Assembly (NCBI GenBank): GCA_015680685.1
Contig: MNCI01033540.1
Span: 154,484 to 218,483 of the forward strand
DNA: 64,000 nucleotides
DNA from: Gnetum montanum
Taxonomy: Eukaryota; Streptophyta; Gnetopsida; Gnetales; Gnetaceae
Direction of reading: 5' to 3'
In this document: positions 11,390 through 22,192 of the stretch, in pieces
Layout of the letters: every line of letters begins with the position of its first letter
Numbering within the stretch: position 1 is the stretch's first letter
Position numbers and translations under genes: made by a program
Notes under the pieces: generated by a model
What the model saw: the letters and a program-made list of their open reading frames with translations, nothing else
Told to the model about the DNA's origin: nothing
Database searches by the model: none

Positions 11390-12460
11390 AGCTAATAATG
11401 GTTTGAAACAACTTCATGAGGGAGGAAATGTAGGATATTGATCATTAGTACATAAAATTACTAGAGCTAGTTATTATTAGCCCTCTATGATTAATGGTGC
11501 TTACCACTTAGTTAAAACTTGTGAACAATGTCAAAAATTTTTAAGGGTAGAGATCCTAAGGGTTCAACCCCTTTACAACCTATAATAGAAACTAGACCAT
11601 TTTCACAATGGGATTTAGATTTTTTTTGAGTGATTAATCTATTGTTAACTACCCTACACAAGTTTATCTTAATAGCCATTGATTATTGCACATGTTGGTT
11701 AGAAGCGAAAGCAATTAAAATTGCATCATCTTGTGAAGTTATTCACTTTTTGGAAAATGATATAATTTCTAAATACAAGTATCCCTATGCCCTAGTAGTA
11801 GATAATGAATGCACCTACATCTCTATAGAGTTTACAAATTGGGCTAGAGAGTGTAATATTATTATTAAGGTAGTAACTGAATATTACCCACAATGCAATG
11901 GTTTAGCTAAGTCCTCCAATAAAATTATATTGGATGGAATTGAGAAAATGATAGCCCAAAACCCACAAGCTTAGCATGAATAATTAAAATGGGTAGTTTG
12001 GGTAGATAGGATTTGTTATAAAGAATTAATGAAAACTACACCATATGATTTAGTATATGGACAAGAACCAATATTGCCAATAAATTTGCAAATCCCTACA
12101 TGTGAGTTTTTCTTGGATTATTTACCAACTGATAAACATTTAATCTCTTATACTTATGATATTTGGAATTTAGAACTTAAAAGGGTTGAATCTACTGAAA
12201 ATCTATTTAGTCATCAACAAGCTATTGAAAGGTGGTTTCATAAGAAGTATGCAACTAAAGTTTCTCAAGTAGCTAATCTAGTCCTTAAAAGAGATAGAGC
12301 ATCTAGTCAAAGTGGCTCTCAAAATAAGTCTTCTCCTATGTGGTCAAGTCCATTCCGGGTTACAAATGTTATTGACCCTGATGTTTACAAAATTGTTGAT
12401 TTTCAAGAATATAAATTAAATGGAAATTTTAATGCATTTCATTTTAAACATTTCTTATGA
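11390..12460 (+). pseudogene. Integrase of element A
   Basis: A zinc-binding HHCC region is visible around 11410-11545 (LHEGGN, then after frameshifts LVKTCEQCQKF). The core follows in the frame from 11630: IAIDYCTCWLEAKAI (first Asp), VVDNECTY (second Asp), and YYPQCNGLAKSSNK, where the third catalytic residue, normally Glu in NGLAE, is Lys. A stop at 11972 separates it from the C-terminal part 12029-12460, which has TPYDLVYGQEPILP and a chromo-less tail typical of gypsy integrases. It would join the cDNA to the genome; missing Glu and stops make it inactive. Confidence 0.85.
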
Positions 12461-13099
12461 GGTGCCCCACATGGACACCTAATAGATCCCTAGTTTCATA
12501 CTTTCTTCCCTTTCTCTATGAATTTCATTTGTATATAGTTGTATTTGCATATTTTCTTTGTATTTCTATCATCTTGTCATACATGTTAATTCTGCCATCA
12601 TCTCTTTCTTAGCATATTGGTTGTGGTTTGATTTTGTGCTTTTCATATGATTTTAATAGTCATTATGATCATTTGAATTACTAGGCGTTGGGTCATCATA
12701 GCACCATTTGAAAATAATGTAAGCATAATTTTTTATATGTTATATCATATTACTATCATATAAAATCTCCTTATTTGATATAATTTAATATTTTATTCAT
12801 TGTTCCCAATCTTTTTCAAGGTATTGATTTTATTAGTTAGGTTGGATTATGGAGAATGGAATTTATGATAACTTATCATGTTATTATCATGGTCATGTGA
12901 ATTTAGGACATCTGAGATTAGAGAATGGTTAGCCAAAATCACTAGGAAACCTTAGAAAATTTCATTTTCCCTCTCATAGATCCCAACCCTCAAGTGTGAT
13001 GATTCTTGGCTATCTTATTAGCAATAGGGGGAAGTGTCTTCATCTTCACTTGAGAATCCTTAGCCATCCAAGAGACCTGCTATGATGCCATCGAGATTG
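12461..13099. other. 3' flank of element A, no gene
   Basis: AT-rich sequence after the integrase stop. It should hold the 3' UTR and possibly 3' LTR of element A, but no match to 1431-3123 was seen by eye. No minisatellite of the TTAAACTGGC type occurs here, unlike elements B, E and G. Confidence 0.45.
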
Positions 13100-14680
13100 T
13101 AATTAAAAGACACATGCATGAGGGTTGAACTATAGCATGGGAAAACTTTGCAAAAGAACCATGTTCAACCTAAGGCAAAAATTCATTGTAAATGTGAAAA
13201 TTGTAATCCACAGTGGGCAATTTCACATACGTTATACTTTTGAGCTAAAAAATGCCTCATAAGTGGTCAAAGCCTCATTCCCCAAGTGAAAAAAGTCACC
13301 TAGTATCTATATTTAGGCTTACAAGGAGGGTTAAAAATGCCTTTTGGAATGCCAAAAAAGATAATTTGATGGGTTTTATCGAGTGAGGGGTTTACATTTT
13401 CTATGTTGAAAGCACATGCATGGAGGTAATTCTCACCTACCCCCAGCATGAAAAAGTGGAAGTTTTGAAAAAATTTTCCATTTAGTGGGGAGACCACATG
13501 CATAGCCTAAAAACCTTTCCCCTCAACATGGAAGCTTTTCCCCAGCATGGAGTCTTCACCCCCATCACAGAAAATTACATCCCCTAGCATGCAAACCAGA
13601 AAAGCTAAAATTCATCACTTCATGCAGTTCAACGTTGACCAGCCACTTCTATAAGCATGGTGGAGAGCGTAGCATAAAAAGATTCATCTCTAATGTGGAA
13701 GATGTGCTTCAGTTACTATTTATAGTAAATAGAATGGCCATGGAGGAAGCACTTACTATGTATGATAACCTCCTAAATTTGGGCATCCATCTTACTTGAA
13801 TTTGGCAACTAATCTATAGCCATTTATAGCCAATTTTTAGCCATTTTCATAGCCAAATAATAGTCAATTTGTAACCCCATTCATGACCCAAAGATCTTAT
13901 AAAATCCACCCTCAAACCCCATTTATAGGTTTCAAAATTTTTTACAATTGAGCAATTTTTTTCTCATTGAGCATACAAGCAATCTTCCAAGCACTAACTC
14001 CACACTTGGGGCATTTTGAAGCACTCAAGAGCTCTTGTAAGTTTTCATACTTGCATTCTCTTGAACCCTAGCATGGAAGCATTATAGTCTTGAGATTTGT
14101 GGATTTTGGATGTGAACACTAAACTTATGGGATTCCAAAACCCTAGTGTGGAGCAATCTAGCATCAAAGGTTTTTCACTATTCTCATCCACAGTAGTCAT
14201 CCAAGTAGTAGATCTGAGGTTGCAATAGTTGAAGAAGGTTTGATAGCATTAGGAATGACTTAGTACCTAGATTGCGAAGTAGATCCCATTGGGTTCAACA
14301 AGCTTTGAACTCCTACACTAGTGAACCCCATTTTGCTACCCACTCAAGCATCATTTATATATATTTATTGAACTTATTCTTTATTTTCTTTCTTAATAAA
14401 GTTTTAAGTTTTGGATTTTGTGTATAAAATATATTTTTTTATCATTTGTGTAGTATTCTAGATCTACTATTTTTTTTGCATTTTGTTTCCTTTTATTCCC
14501 ATGTTTTGCATTTCATAAGTCCCTAGTTGATCTGTTGGACTAGCTATGATACCTCGAATCCCATTTTTCTCATGGAGGCCCTATAGACTGAGGGTTGGGG
14601 AACTGCTACACCAAGGATCCTTTGTTTTTTCAATGATTGAAGTTTTTGATTGTAACAATTTTTCTTGGCACTACAAAGAG
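13100..14680 (+). repeat. Probable 5' LTR of element B
   Basis: The right part, 14516-14600, aligns with the U5 of the LTRs at 38918, 55415 and 30132 and with the solo LTR: AAGTCC then GATC, GACTAG, CCCATTTTTCTCATGG and GGCCCT in the same order. A TATA box lies 600 bp upstream. The left boundary is a guess; no terminal TG could be fixed and there is no second copy in the window. Confidence 0.5.
13898..13904 (+). promoter_or_regulatory. TATA box of element B LTR (TATAAAA)
   Basis: TATAAAA followed by CCACCCTC and a second TTTATAGG, about 610 bp before the conserved U5 block; position and orientation fit the start of genomic RNA for the plus-strand element B. Confidence 0.5.
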
Positions 14681-16109
14681 GGCCTTCACCTAAATTCTAT
14701 GATTAGATCTATTCTTTTCATTGCTATTTGCAAGCTTTTCCTTGATTTTTGCTGTCAAAACCTTTGAAGAATCTATGCTAGTCTTCCCCCTCCCCTATGA
14801 CCTATACTAGAACATGGAAGTTGCAAGTGGTTGGGTTTTATCTTTTCATAGAATTTGTTGTGAATTTTACAGCTCAAAGATAACATTAATATCTTTTCCA
14901 CCTACTATTTTTTCCTTTTTACTACCCAAAATTTCTTTTCTCTAGATTCTAAAAGTGGATGGTTCAACTCTTTTGTGAGTTTACCTTTCCCCTACTTTTC
15001 CATGCTGAGAAAATTAGCAGCTGGGTAAAACTAGTTTTAGTGGAAAAACACCAACTTTTCACTTTGATTTTCAACCTCCCCTCATCAATTTTGCAGTAGG
15101 AGGTGTGAGATTCCCATCATCTCACATCCCTTCTTTTCCCCTTTTGCCATACCTAACTTGGAAGCATTTGAAAGGCCAACATTAATGAGGTTTGTTACCA
15201 ATTTAATGACCAAACCTACTTTTATTGCAAGTTGAAAGCCATTTTCTAGCTTTTTGAAGCCAAAAATCCTAATGAATCCAACACTACCTTTACCTCCATA
15301 TAGTAGAAACCTCAGTGTGGAAGTTGTAGGTGGTTTGGGTGCTGAAATTTCACAACATTTCCTTTGAATTTCTAGAGAAAAGCTAGTGTGGAAGCCTTAA
15401 TAACCATTTAAGTTTTACTGCCACATTTTTTGCCAATAAACTAACATTGGTTTCCCTATCAACCAAGCCTACGTTTCCCTCCTTTGTCATAAAAGTTGGC
15501 AACCTACCAAAATCATCTTTGGAAACTGCCAAGTTTCTATTTTGGTCTTCAAACTTCCCCACATCCCCCTCTCTTCAATGTTGAAAAAAGAGGGTGTGAG
15601 ATTTTTTACTATCTCACCCCCTTCACCCCCTGCCATACCTAACATAGAGGTAGTTGGGAGGACAACTTATGTGAGACTTGAATCCAACGTTTTCAACATT
15701 CCATTTCTAGTAAAGGGGTAAACCCCCTTTTACCCCCCCACTTACTAATTATAGTAAGTACATCATTTTTTTGCCATTTTCACTTCCTTTAAGAGTTTTT
15801 GAATTCCATTCACTAGAATTTACACTTATTTTACCATATATAGCCTATTTTTAATCCATGCTTAGCACTATAGTCATGTATTTCCAAAATTCCAAAAAAT
15901 TATCCTTCACCCTCACTAGCAAAAATAATAGTCAACAAGCGATGAGGGTGTATGATCCCAAAGATCATACCATCATTGAGTGTAGGAAATCTTTGAGGAT
16001 CAAAGGGTAGAGGCTTGATTTTGTAGCCATAAATAAAGATTGTTATAACTTCATTTGTGCTAAAATATAGGCAAGCATGCTAGTTCCATGAATTGAAGCC
16101 AAGGCAAAA
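14681..16109 (+). other. Leader of element B with a ~150-bp internal direct repeat
   Basis: No coding signal. 15055-15200 and 15515-15670 are diverged direct repeats: each has TTTTGGTCTTCAAACTTCCCC-like sequence, then GGTGTGAGATT, CTATCTCAC, CTGCCATACCTAAC and a GGAGG end. Scattered smaller echoes (GTGGAAGTTG at 14816, 15317, 15388) suggest the leader grew by repeated duplication. Confidence 0.55.
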
Positions 16110-18400
16110 GGAAATTTGAGCTCATACATAATGGTTGGAAAGAGTACATCCCTTCTCTTTATGAAAAAATTTTCCTTAATGACATCTATTCTAGCATCCT
16201 AGCCCAATTGATTACCATGGAAGAAGAAGATGACAACCTTAGCTTTGAGGAACAACAGGAAGAGGAGGATGACTTTAAGGTAGAATTTGAGACTAAAAAC
16301 ATCCTAGGAGGACTATTCTAACAAACATCCCTCAAAGTCATAGCACTTTCATCTAATGCCTTTGTTTTCTCCATGGGCATGGTGCCACCATCTTCCACTC
16401 CTTCCCACCCTACTATGGCAAATCCCTGACACTCAGCCAATGCCACAAACAACTAACTATAGTACATCAATTCCATTTGAAACATAGTCTTGATAAATAA
16501 AGCCATAAAAAATGATTTTTACCATCACAAATTTTTTAATTACTCATACAAGATCCACCATGGGATCCCAAGAAACATAGGGATCACACATCCCATTTGT
16601 CCCATTTGTGCCTCAAGTACTAACACAAACATCTTTTTCTTTGTTTGGCCCACAAGCCACAATCATAATGCAACCTCTTCCTTCTATCATGCAATCCATA
16701 ATGAGATCAAAAGCCTCATAACATATGCCACAATCTTATGTAGAAACCTCACAACCTATGGAGTCACTACAAGGCTTGGATCAAGCCTTCTAAATGATCC
16801 AAGACATAACGGACAATTTGAAGAGGCTTAAAGCCTCTACCACATAAGCTGTCAAGATTATGAACTTCTACTAGGATGATCCCATAAATCTTGTAGTCTC
16901 ATCCTTGACACTTCTTCCTAGTGTCCCAATTCTCCAATTTAGCAAATATAATGGAGAAGGTAACCCTAATGCTCATCTTATTACCTTTTGATCTAATTGT
17001 TTACTCTTGTAGCCATGGCCTCATACAATCATGAGGATTTTTCCTATATTTTACCAGGAAAGCACTTGATTGGTATCATGTATTACCTAGAGGATCCATG
17101 TCCTCTTTTAAGGACTTAGTAGCCCATTTTTTGAATCACTTCAAGTATAAATTGAAGCCTAATACAATGCTTGACCAACTCATGAAGGTCAAGTAGGGGT
17201 ACTTAGAACCCATATAGAAATTCATTTAGTTGTAGAATGGACTACTAAATGAAATACCATAGCCCATAGACAAAGCCCACTTGTTATCCATATTCAAGGG
17301 AGTAGTTAATGAATTCATCAAGTCTAAACTCTACTACCTTGATCCATGATCTCTTAGCCAAGTGTTCTCACAAACTAAAAATATATCGGATGCTCCAGAG
17401 GCCAATCATGATCTAGCCTATATAGCATATAAAAATGAATACACTTAAAGAGACAAAGAAAAGAGCAAACAAAAAAAAACTACAGTAGCAATTGTAACCA
17501 AGGAAACAAATACCATGAACCAAGGGCCAAAGTTCAAGCTGCCCAAGGCCCCCACCAATGAGTATAATAAGCAACCATTAACTTCTAGGACCACTATGTT
17601 GACAACAAATGGACCTAACTTCGAAAGGAAGGATAGGTCTAAATATACTATGTTACCATTAAAACCATCTAAGTTGCTAGACCAACTATTAAGAAGTAGG
17701 TGCATGCAACAAAAACAAATGAATAAAGCCACTTGAATGAAACATGAGAAACTATGCAAAATAGCCAATGATACCACTTGAGCAATGAAGGATGATCCCT
17801 AGTTACCTAGATACCTCAAGCTAGACTTCTTCTACCATTATCATCAACTACCTAGTCATGATACAAACTTCTACCTTAGATTGAAGAATGACCTACAAAG
17901 GATGATGGATATGAGGAACTAGTCTTAGATGTTTCTAACCTAGTTTGTCCACAAATATAGTCGATTCAGGTCTACGAAGACACATTGAATGCTAATAATG
18001 GCCCCTATTTTATTTCACCATTCAACATTAATGACAATCAGAGACCTACAAGAGAATAATTCATGATTCAAGTACCCCATCTATAATGAAAGGGCTTCTT
18101 TGACTTCCCATAGCATAAGATCCTTCTTTTTTGTGAAAGTACTATCACAAATGCCTTTGAGGAAACCATTGTTATCAAAATCTCCCAACGCAAACAACCA
18201 TAGCTCAACCAACTACACAAAGATCCCCTATGATGGTCAATGCTACTGCCTCTTCCTTATAGCTAATAGTTGACAACCAAAAGAACTATAGCCAAACAAG
18301 GAAAGAAGCATAAAAAAGCTTGAAAACAAGGGAGATAAGCATATGGAGGCATAAAAGGNAAAAAGCTTGAAAACAAGGGAGATAAGCATATGGAGGCATA
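16110..18400 (+). pseudogene. gag: gag of element B
   Basis: The N-terminal part reads IPSLYEKIFLNDIYSSILAQ and then a Glu/Asp-rich stretch, MEEEDDNLSFEEQQEEEDD, at 16215-16270. The capsid region is at 16930-17430 in shifting frames: FSKYNGEGNPNAHL, DWYH-like, PRGS, SSFKDLVAHFLNHFKYKLK, TMLDQLMKVK, a pattern known from Tat-lineage gag. A degenerate zinc knuckle follows at 17815-17930, KLDFFYHYHQLPSHDTNFYLRLK, in which the His positions remain but Cys residues are lost. At 17960-18020 VYEDTLNANNGPYFISPF matches element G. Many stops and frameshifts. A 46-bp duplication around an N at 18359 is an assembly artefact. Confidence 0.75.
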
Positions 18401-18405
18401 AAAGG
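18313..18405. other. Single N flanked by perfect 46-bp duplicate (assembly artefact)
   Basis: 18313-18358 is repeated exactly at 18360-18405 with one N between. The same structure occurs at 21437-21523 (43 bp each side of an N at 21480). Perfect copies around a single N, in DNA where all other repeats are diverged, indicate unmerged contig ends. Confidence 0.85.
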
Positions 18406-18675
18406 AAATAGGTCCATTGAAGTCCACTTCCATTTCGGTTATACCCATGACCTCCTCTGTCCCAACCTCTTCAACCAAAAATCCATAAGAGGATACCATA
18501 GCCCACAGCCAAAACAACAAGGAAGAGCCACAATAGCCAAAGCCTAAAGCTGAAGTCTACATTTTGGGACACATGGAGGAAGTAAAACACAACCAGGGTG
18601 ACAAGTCCATGACTAACAACAAAAAATTCCTTAGTGCAATGGACCAAGTCAAGTAATCCCTTAAGCAAAAAAATA

Positions 18676-19473
18676 CAACCCTAAGCTTATATGACCTAAT
18701 CATGACTTTTTCCACACATCATGAGATACTAATTAGAATGTTGACCTTCATATCTATTTGTGGGGATATTCTTGCTAACGAGAAATCCATCCATGCAGTG
18801 ATGATTCCTCCCTCACTAGGGGAGGAAAAATCAACATCCTTAACATTTCATGATAGTGAAATTAAGGATAATCCTTAGAATGGTGAAGTGACTAAAGCCC
18901 CTTTATTCATAACCATACACATAGGATAATTTAAATTACATCAAGTGTATGTTGATGATGGAGCTACAACCAACATCATCCCATGCATCATTGTTGAACA
19001 CTTGGACTTAACTGATCAAGTACAACCTACAACCACTGTAGCTCTTAAGTCCTTCAATGGATCAAGAGTTCACCAACTTCTTGGTGGTGGAAGAGACACT
19101 AGGAATTAACATGATCCTAGGAAGACCTTAGTTGGCTTAGTTACAAGCTATGTCCTTGCCCATCCATCAAGAATTTTACCTTCCTTATGATGGAGGTGAA
19201 ATCATCATTCATGGTGATAATGCAATTGCCTTAGCTGTCAACAACATAGACATTGAATAGGGTTTTGAAGTGGAGCTTAAAGAAAAAGCTCCTAGCCATG
19301 AAGAGTAAAAGCCTAAGACAACTAATGATGACAACAATAGGAAATGGGATACATTATGGGATGAACTCCTTTTTAACATTATAAGTGAAGGGGATGGAAA
19401 ATACAAGCTTGTGCATAGTAGGCCTTACTCACTCCCTAATCTTGCAAAGATTAGGAAGAATCTACATAAGTGA
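18676..19473 (+). pseudogene. Aspartic protease of element B
   Basis: Begins with the block SLYDLIMTFSTHHEIL, which recurs in elements G (42392) and E (63870), then a variable stretch and GEVTKAPLFITIHIG before the active-site loop YVDDGATTNIIP at about 18948-18980. DDGA replaces DSGA, but the first Asp and the Gly-Ala are kept. SFNGSRVHQLL follows. The frame ends with a natural-looking stop, TGA at 19471-19473, after NLAKIRKNLHK, matched in position by the stop of element G. No RT follows; the minisatellite starts 200 bp later. This supports gag-protease being a separate reading unit from RT in this family. Confidence 0.75.
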
Positions 19474-19675
19474 AGTTCACCATAACCTTCCTATGCCCCT
19501 ATGACTAAATGCACTGATAGCCAAGTAGCCTTACTTTTCTTTTGCAGTTTATTATATCTTTGTTATTTTATGCAAGTAGCCTAAGTTTGTTTGCATTTTT
19601 TTCCTATTTACTACAAGCTTTCTTATGATCAAAAAATCCTTATAAATATATGTCTCTTTTGAATTATGTTTGCTA

Positions 19676-19775
19676 TGATGTTAAACTGGCAGTACATCCA
19701 CTAAGATGTTAAACTGGCATTATAGTCTTCTAAGACTCTAAACTGGCGATATAGCCAATCATGGCCTTAAACTAG
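19676..19775 (+). repeat. TTAAACTGGC minisatellite after protease, element B
   Basis: Four degenerate units of about 30 bp, each ending TTAAACTGGC or CTAAACTGGC, e.g. at 19682, 19709, 19738, 19769. Same motif and strand relation to gag-protease as 43135-43445 and 62165-62920. Confidence 0.75.
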
Positions 19776-20071
19776 CAAACATCCCTTTTATTACTATATC
19801 TCTTTTTGTTTAGCATCAATTAAATGTTATAACCAAAAATGTAAACATAACCATTTTCAATGTTTACTACTACTATATATGCATATAGTAAAAAAATAAG
19901 ACCAAGATTTAAATTTAAAGTTAAAAATGTCCATAACATACATAGCCATGGCCACAATGTATAGAAAGAATGTCAAAGAATAATAACCATCCATAAAATA
20001 GTCTTAGCTAACCATAGCCATCAACATAAAAACAAAAACAAATAGCTAACAAGATAAACTAACATAGGCTA

Positions 20072-22192
20072 CTAAGTGACATTTGGAGGAGGAAGTGGTG
20101 AGTCATTCCCACTCTCATCATTGGGACTACCAATGTCTTCTGAGGCCTAAAATGCAACAACATATAGCTAGTTAGTAATCCATAGCCAAAATCATGACTT
20201 AAAACAAAGACTAAAACATAAAATATATCAAACCTATGGAGATTCTAACTCCATTACTTCTGAGGGTAGATGGGGAAGGCTTTCTTCCAAATGATGAAGG
20301 ATTTGGTTCTCCATCATGTTGACCCAGTCAACATCCCTAAGATCAACACTAGAAAGAATGTCGATCCCATCTATAAGAGTCCAAGTAGGAGGCTCATGAG
20401 TAGCAATAGCTATAGAGGTCTCACCTGTAATAATGGTAATCTAAAGGGTAGGGGATTGCTCTACCTTGAAAGTACTTTTAAAAATTTGATAAGCACTCTC
20501 TACCTAGATTCCTTGAATGAATAGCTATCTCTTGAACCATTCAACCAAATCATCATTGAGCCACTTTAGGTAGGCCTCTTGATTGACCTCATAATATTAC
20601 TTCTAGGGCTTTTTGTGTCTTTCCCAACTTCAAAACCCAAGCATAGTGATCCTTCTAGTTCTTAATCTTTTGAGAGATGAGGTCCATCTACATACATTGT
20701 TCTACCATCTCCCATAAGATCACTAACTTGTCCCAAAAAAAATGCCAATAGCAAGCCCATGTGATCTTCTTAATCCATAATTTTCCTAAGTTAGCCACTT
20801 GGGCTTCCACAAAGTTCTTATGATCTCAAAGATCTCTAATTATATCGTACTACATTTGAGCATTTTTCCTTAATTGCATAACTTTCTCCCATAGAAATTC
20901 ATTAGACCTCTCTAGCTTCCATGAATTTTTTGTGCATGACATTACTAAATCAATAGTGGTCTCATACAACTTCATGACTACACTAGATACATTAGAGAAA
21001 AGCTTAGGCAAGGAGTCTATCTCCATGTCTCTACTAAGATCCAACTCCACAAAAGGCACTACACAAGTATAAAATATAGCCGTAAAAAACAACATAAGAT
21101 AACCATAATGCAAGCAAATCCCATGACATAGGCACATAAAATAAAATCCTTACTCATCTTAGGTGCATCTTAATGTAACTGATCGATGATGTCCTTAGCC
21201 ATCTGACACATGAACTCCACTTTGTATGGAGTCTCTACCCATGGTTTCATATGAAAATTAGGTATGAAAGCTAGTGCTAGTGGTTTAGGAACTACTGTAA
21301 GCATAAAAATCATTAAAATTTTAGGATGATAAGCAAAGATAGCTAATAAAAATATTAAGGCATAAGCATACCTAGATCCTCCTCCTCTCCTCCTTTAGGA
21401 TGATGATGGGAGAAGTACCTAGTACCACATCAACAACCAAGGCATCTAAATCATCTATACTTGCATCAAAAAATCCTTTNCCAAGGCATCTAAATCATCT
21501 ATACTTGCATCAAAAAATCCTTTAATCATAGGTTGCTTTAGGAGTGCCTCTTTTTCATGTATTTATTTTTCCTCCATAGTAGCTTGGGCTGCTATAACCT
21601 TATGCTTATCTACAACCATATCACAGAGAAAACCTATTGACAAGTAAAACCATAAAGTAGCCATAACATTTTAGAACATGAAATAGCAAAATTTAAAAAA
21701 ATCATATCTAAAATTTCCTACTATGATGGCTTAAGCTTAAACTTAATATTCTTTTGCGCACACTAATCTCATGATTAGGGTTCCTCTTCCATAGGCCTTT
21801 TGAGTTTCTTCATAGTTGCTTCTTTGCCTTCCATACGCCATTGTCTAACATCCTAGAAACTAGCAAGAAATGAGAGGGGCTAATCATCATTGATACTATT
21901 AGGAGACTTGTACTACCTAACATTAAGATTCTTAGTGATGATGGATAACATATCCTCCATCCCATCTAGTGGGTTCTAGGCCTATACTATTGGATAAATG
22001 TGCTTTATCCAAGGCCTAGAAAGTTGTTTTAGGTCTGGGGAAACTCATGAACCATTTTTATACACTACCAAAAACTCTACAATCCTATTCAAAAAACCTA
22101 TAGAAACTATAAAGTGCATATGGATTATCATAAAGGTATCAACACAAAGTTTAAGGATCTCCTCTCAAATCCTAGTAGCCAAAATTTTAGAA
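20072..22192 (-). pseudogene. Antisense gene of unknown family, element B copy (3' truncated by array)
   Basis: Minus-strand exons homologous to the copies at 43620-49760 and 57290-62013. From 5' to 3': IVEFLVVYKN near 22080; exon around 21294-21157 with MKPWVETPYKVEF and MAKDIIDQL, preceded by an acceptor-like CTTACAG; exon 21080-20560 with SLPKLF, YETTIDLVMSCTKNSWKLE, MDLISQK, KDHYAWVLKLGKTQK; and last exon 20145-20072, SEDIGSPNDESGNDSPLPPP, preceded by CATTTTAG and ending in a TAG. The 5' exons are missing because the tandem array abuts at 22193. Function unknown; the long exon is charged and probably coiled coil, the C-terminus acidic. Several stops and a 43-bp artefactual duplication at 21437-21523. 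Confidence 0.7.
21437..21523. other. Single N flanked by perfect 43-bp duplicate (assembly artefact)
   Basis: 21437-21479 and 21481-21523 are identical, separated by N at 21480. It falls inside the antisense gene of element B and should be collapsed before any exon model is made. Confidence 0.85.

Larger units (their letters stand above)
3124..12460 (+). mobile_element. Element A: decayed Ty3/gypsy retrotransposon with aRNase H ahead of RT
   Basis: Domains appear in the order gag (3124), aspartic protease (4698), archaeal-type RNase H (5656), reverse transcriptase (6366), RNase H (10653) and integrase (ends 12460). All are on the plus strand and all carry stops and frameshifts. The element is interrupted between RT and RNase H by the insertion 7339-10652. 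Integrase after RNase H identifies Ty3/gypsy rather than copia, and the extra RNase H points to the Tat group. Its position upstream of RT differs from the other two elements in this window. Flanking LTRs could not be assigned. Confidence 0.85.
13100..22192 (+). mobile_element. Element B: truncated Tat/Ogre-like element, gag-protease plus antisense gene
   Basis: Order on the plus strand: LTR-like region with TATA box (13898) and U5 block (14516-14543), long leader, gag (16110-18400), protease (to 19473), TTAAACTGGC minisatellite (19676-19775), then an antisense gene on the minus strand (20072-22192). The antisense gene is cut at 22192 where the 875-bp tandem array begins. RT and integrase would lie beyond that point and are absent. 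The gag-protease and antisense proteins are clearly related to those of elements E and G. Left boundary is approximate. Confidence 0.75.

Noticed and set aside
18313-18405. Perfect 46-bp tandem duplication (and 43-bp at 21437-21523)
   Set aside because: Each pair is separated by a single N and is perfectly identical; judged an assembly artefact, not biology.
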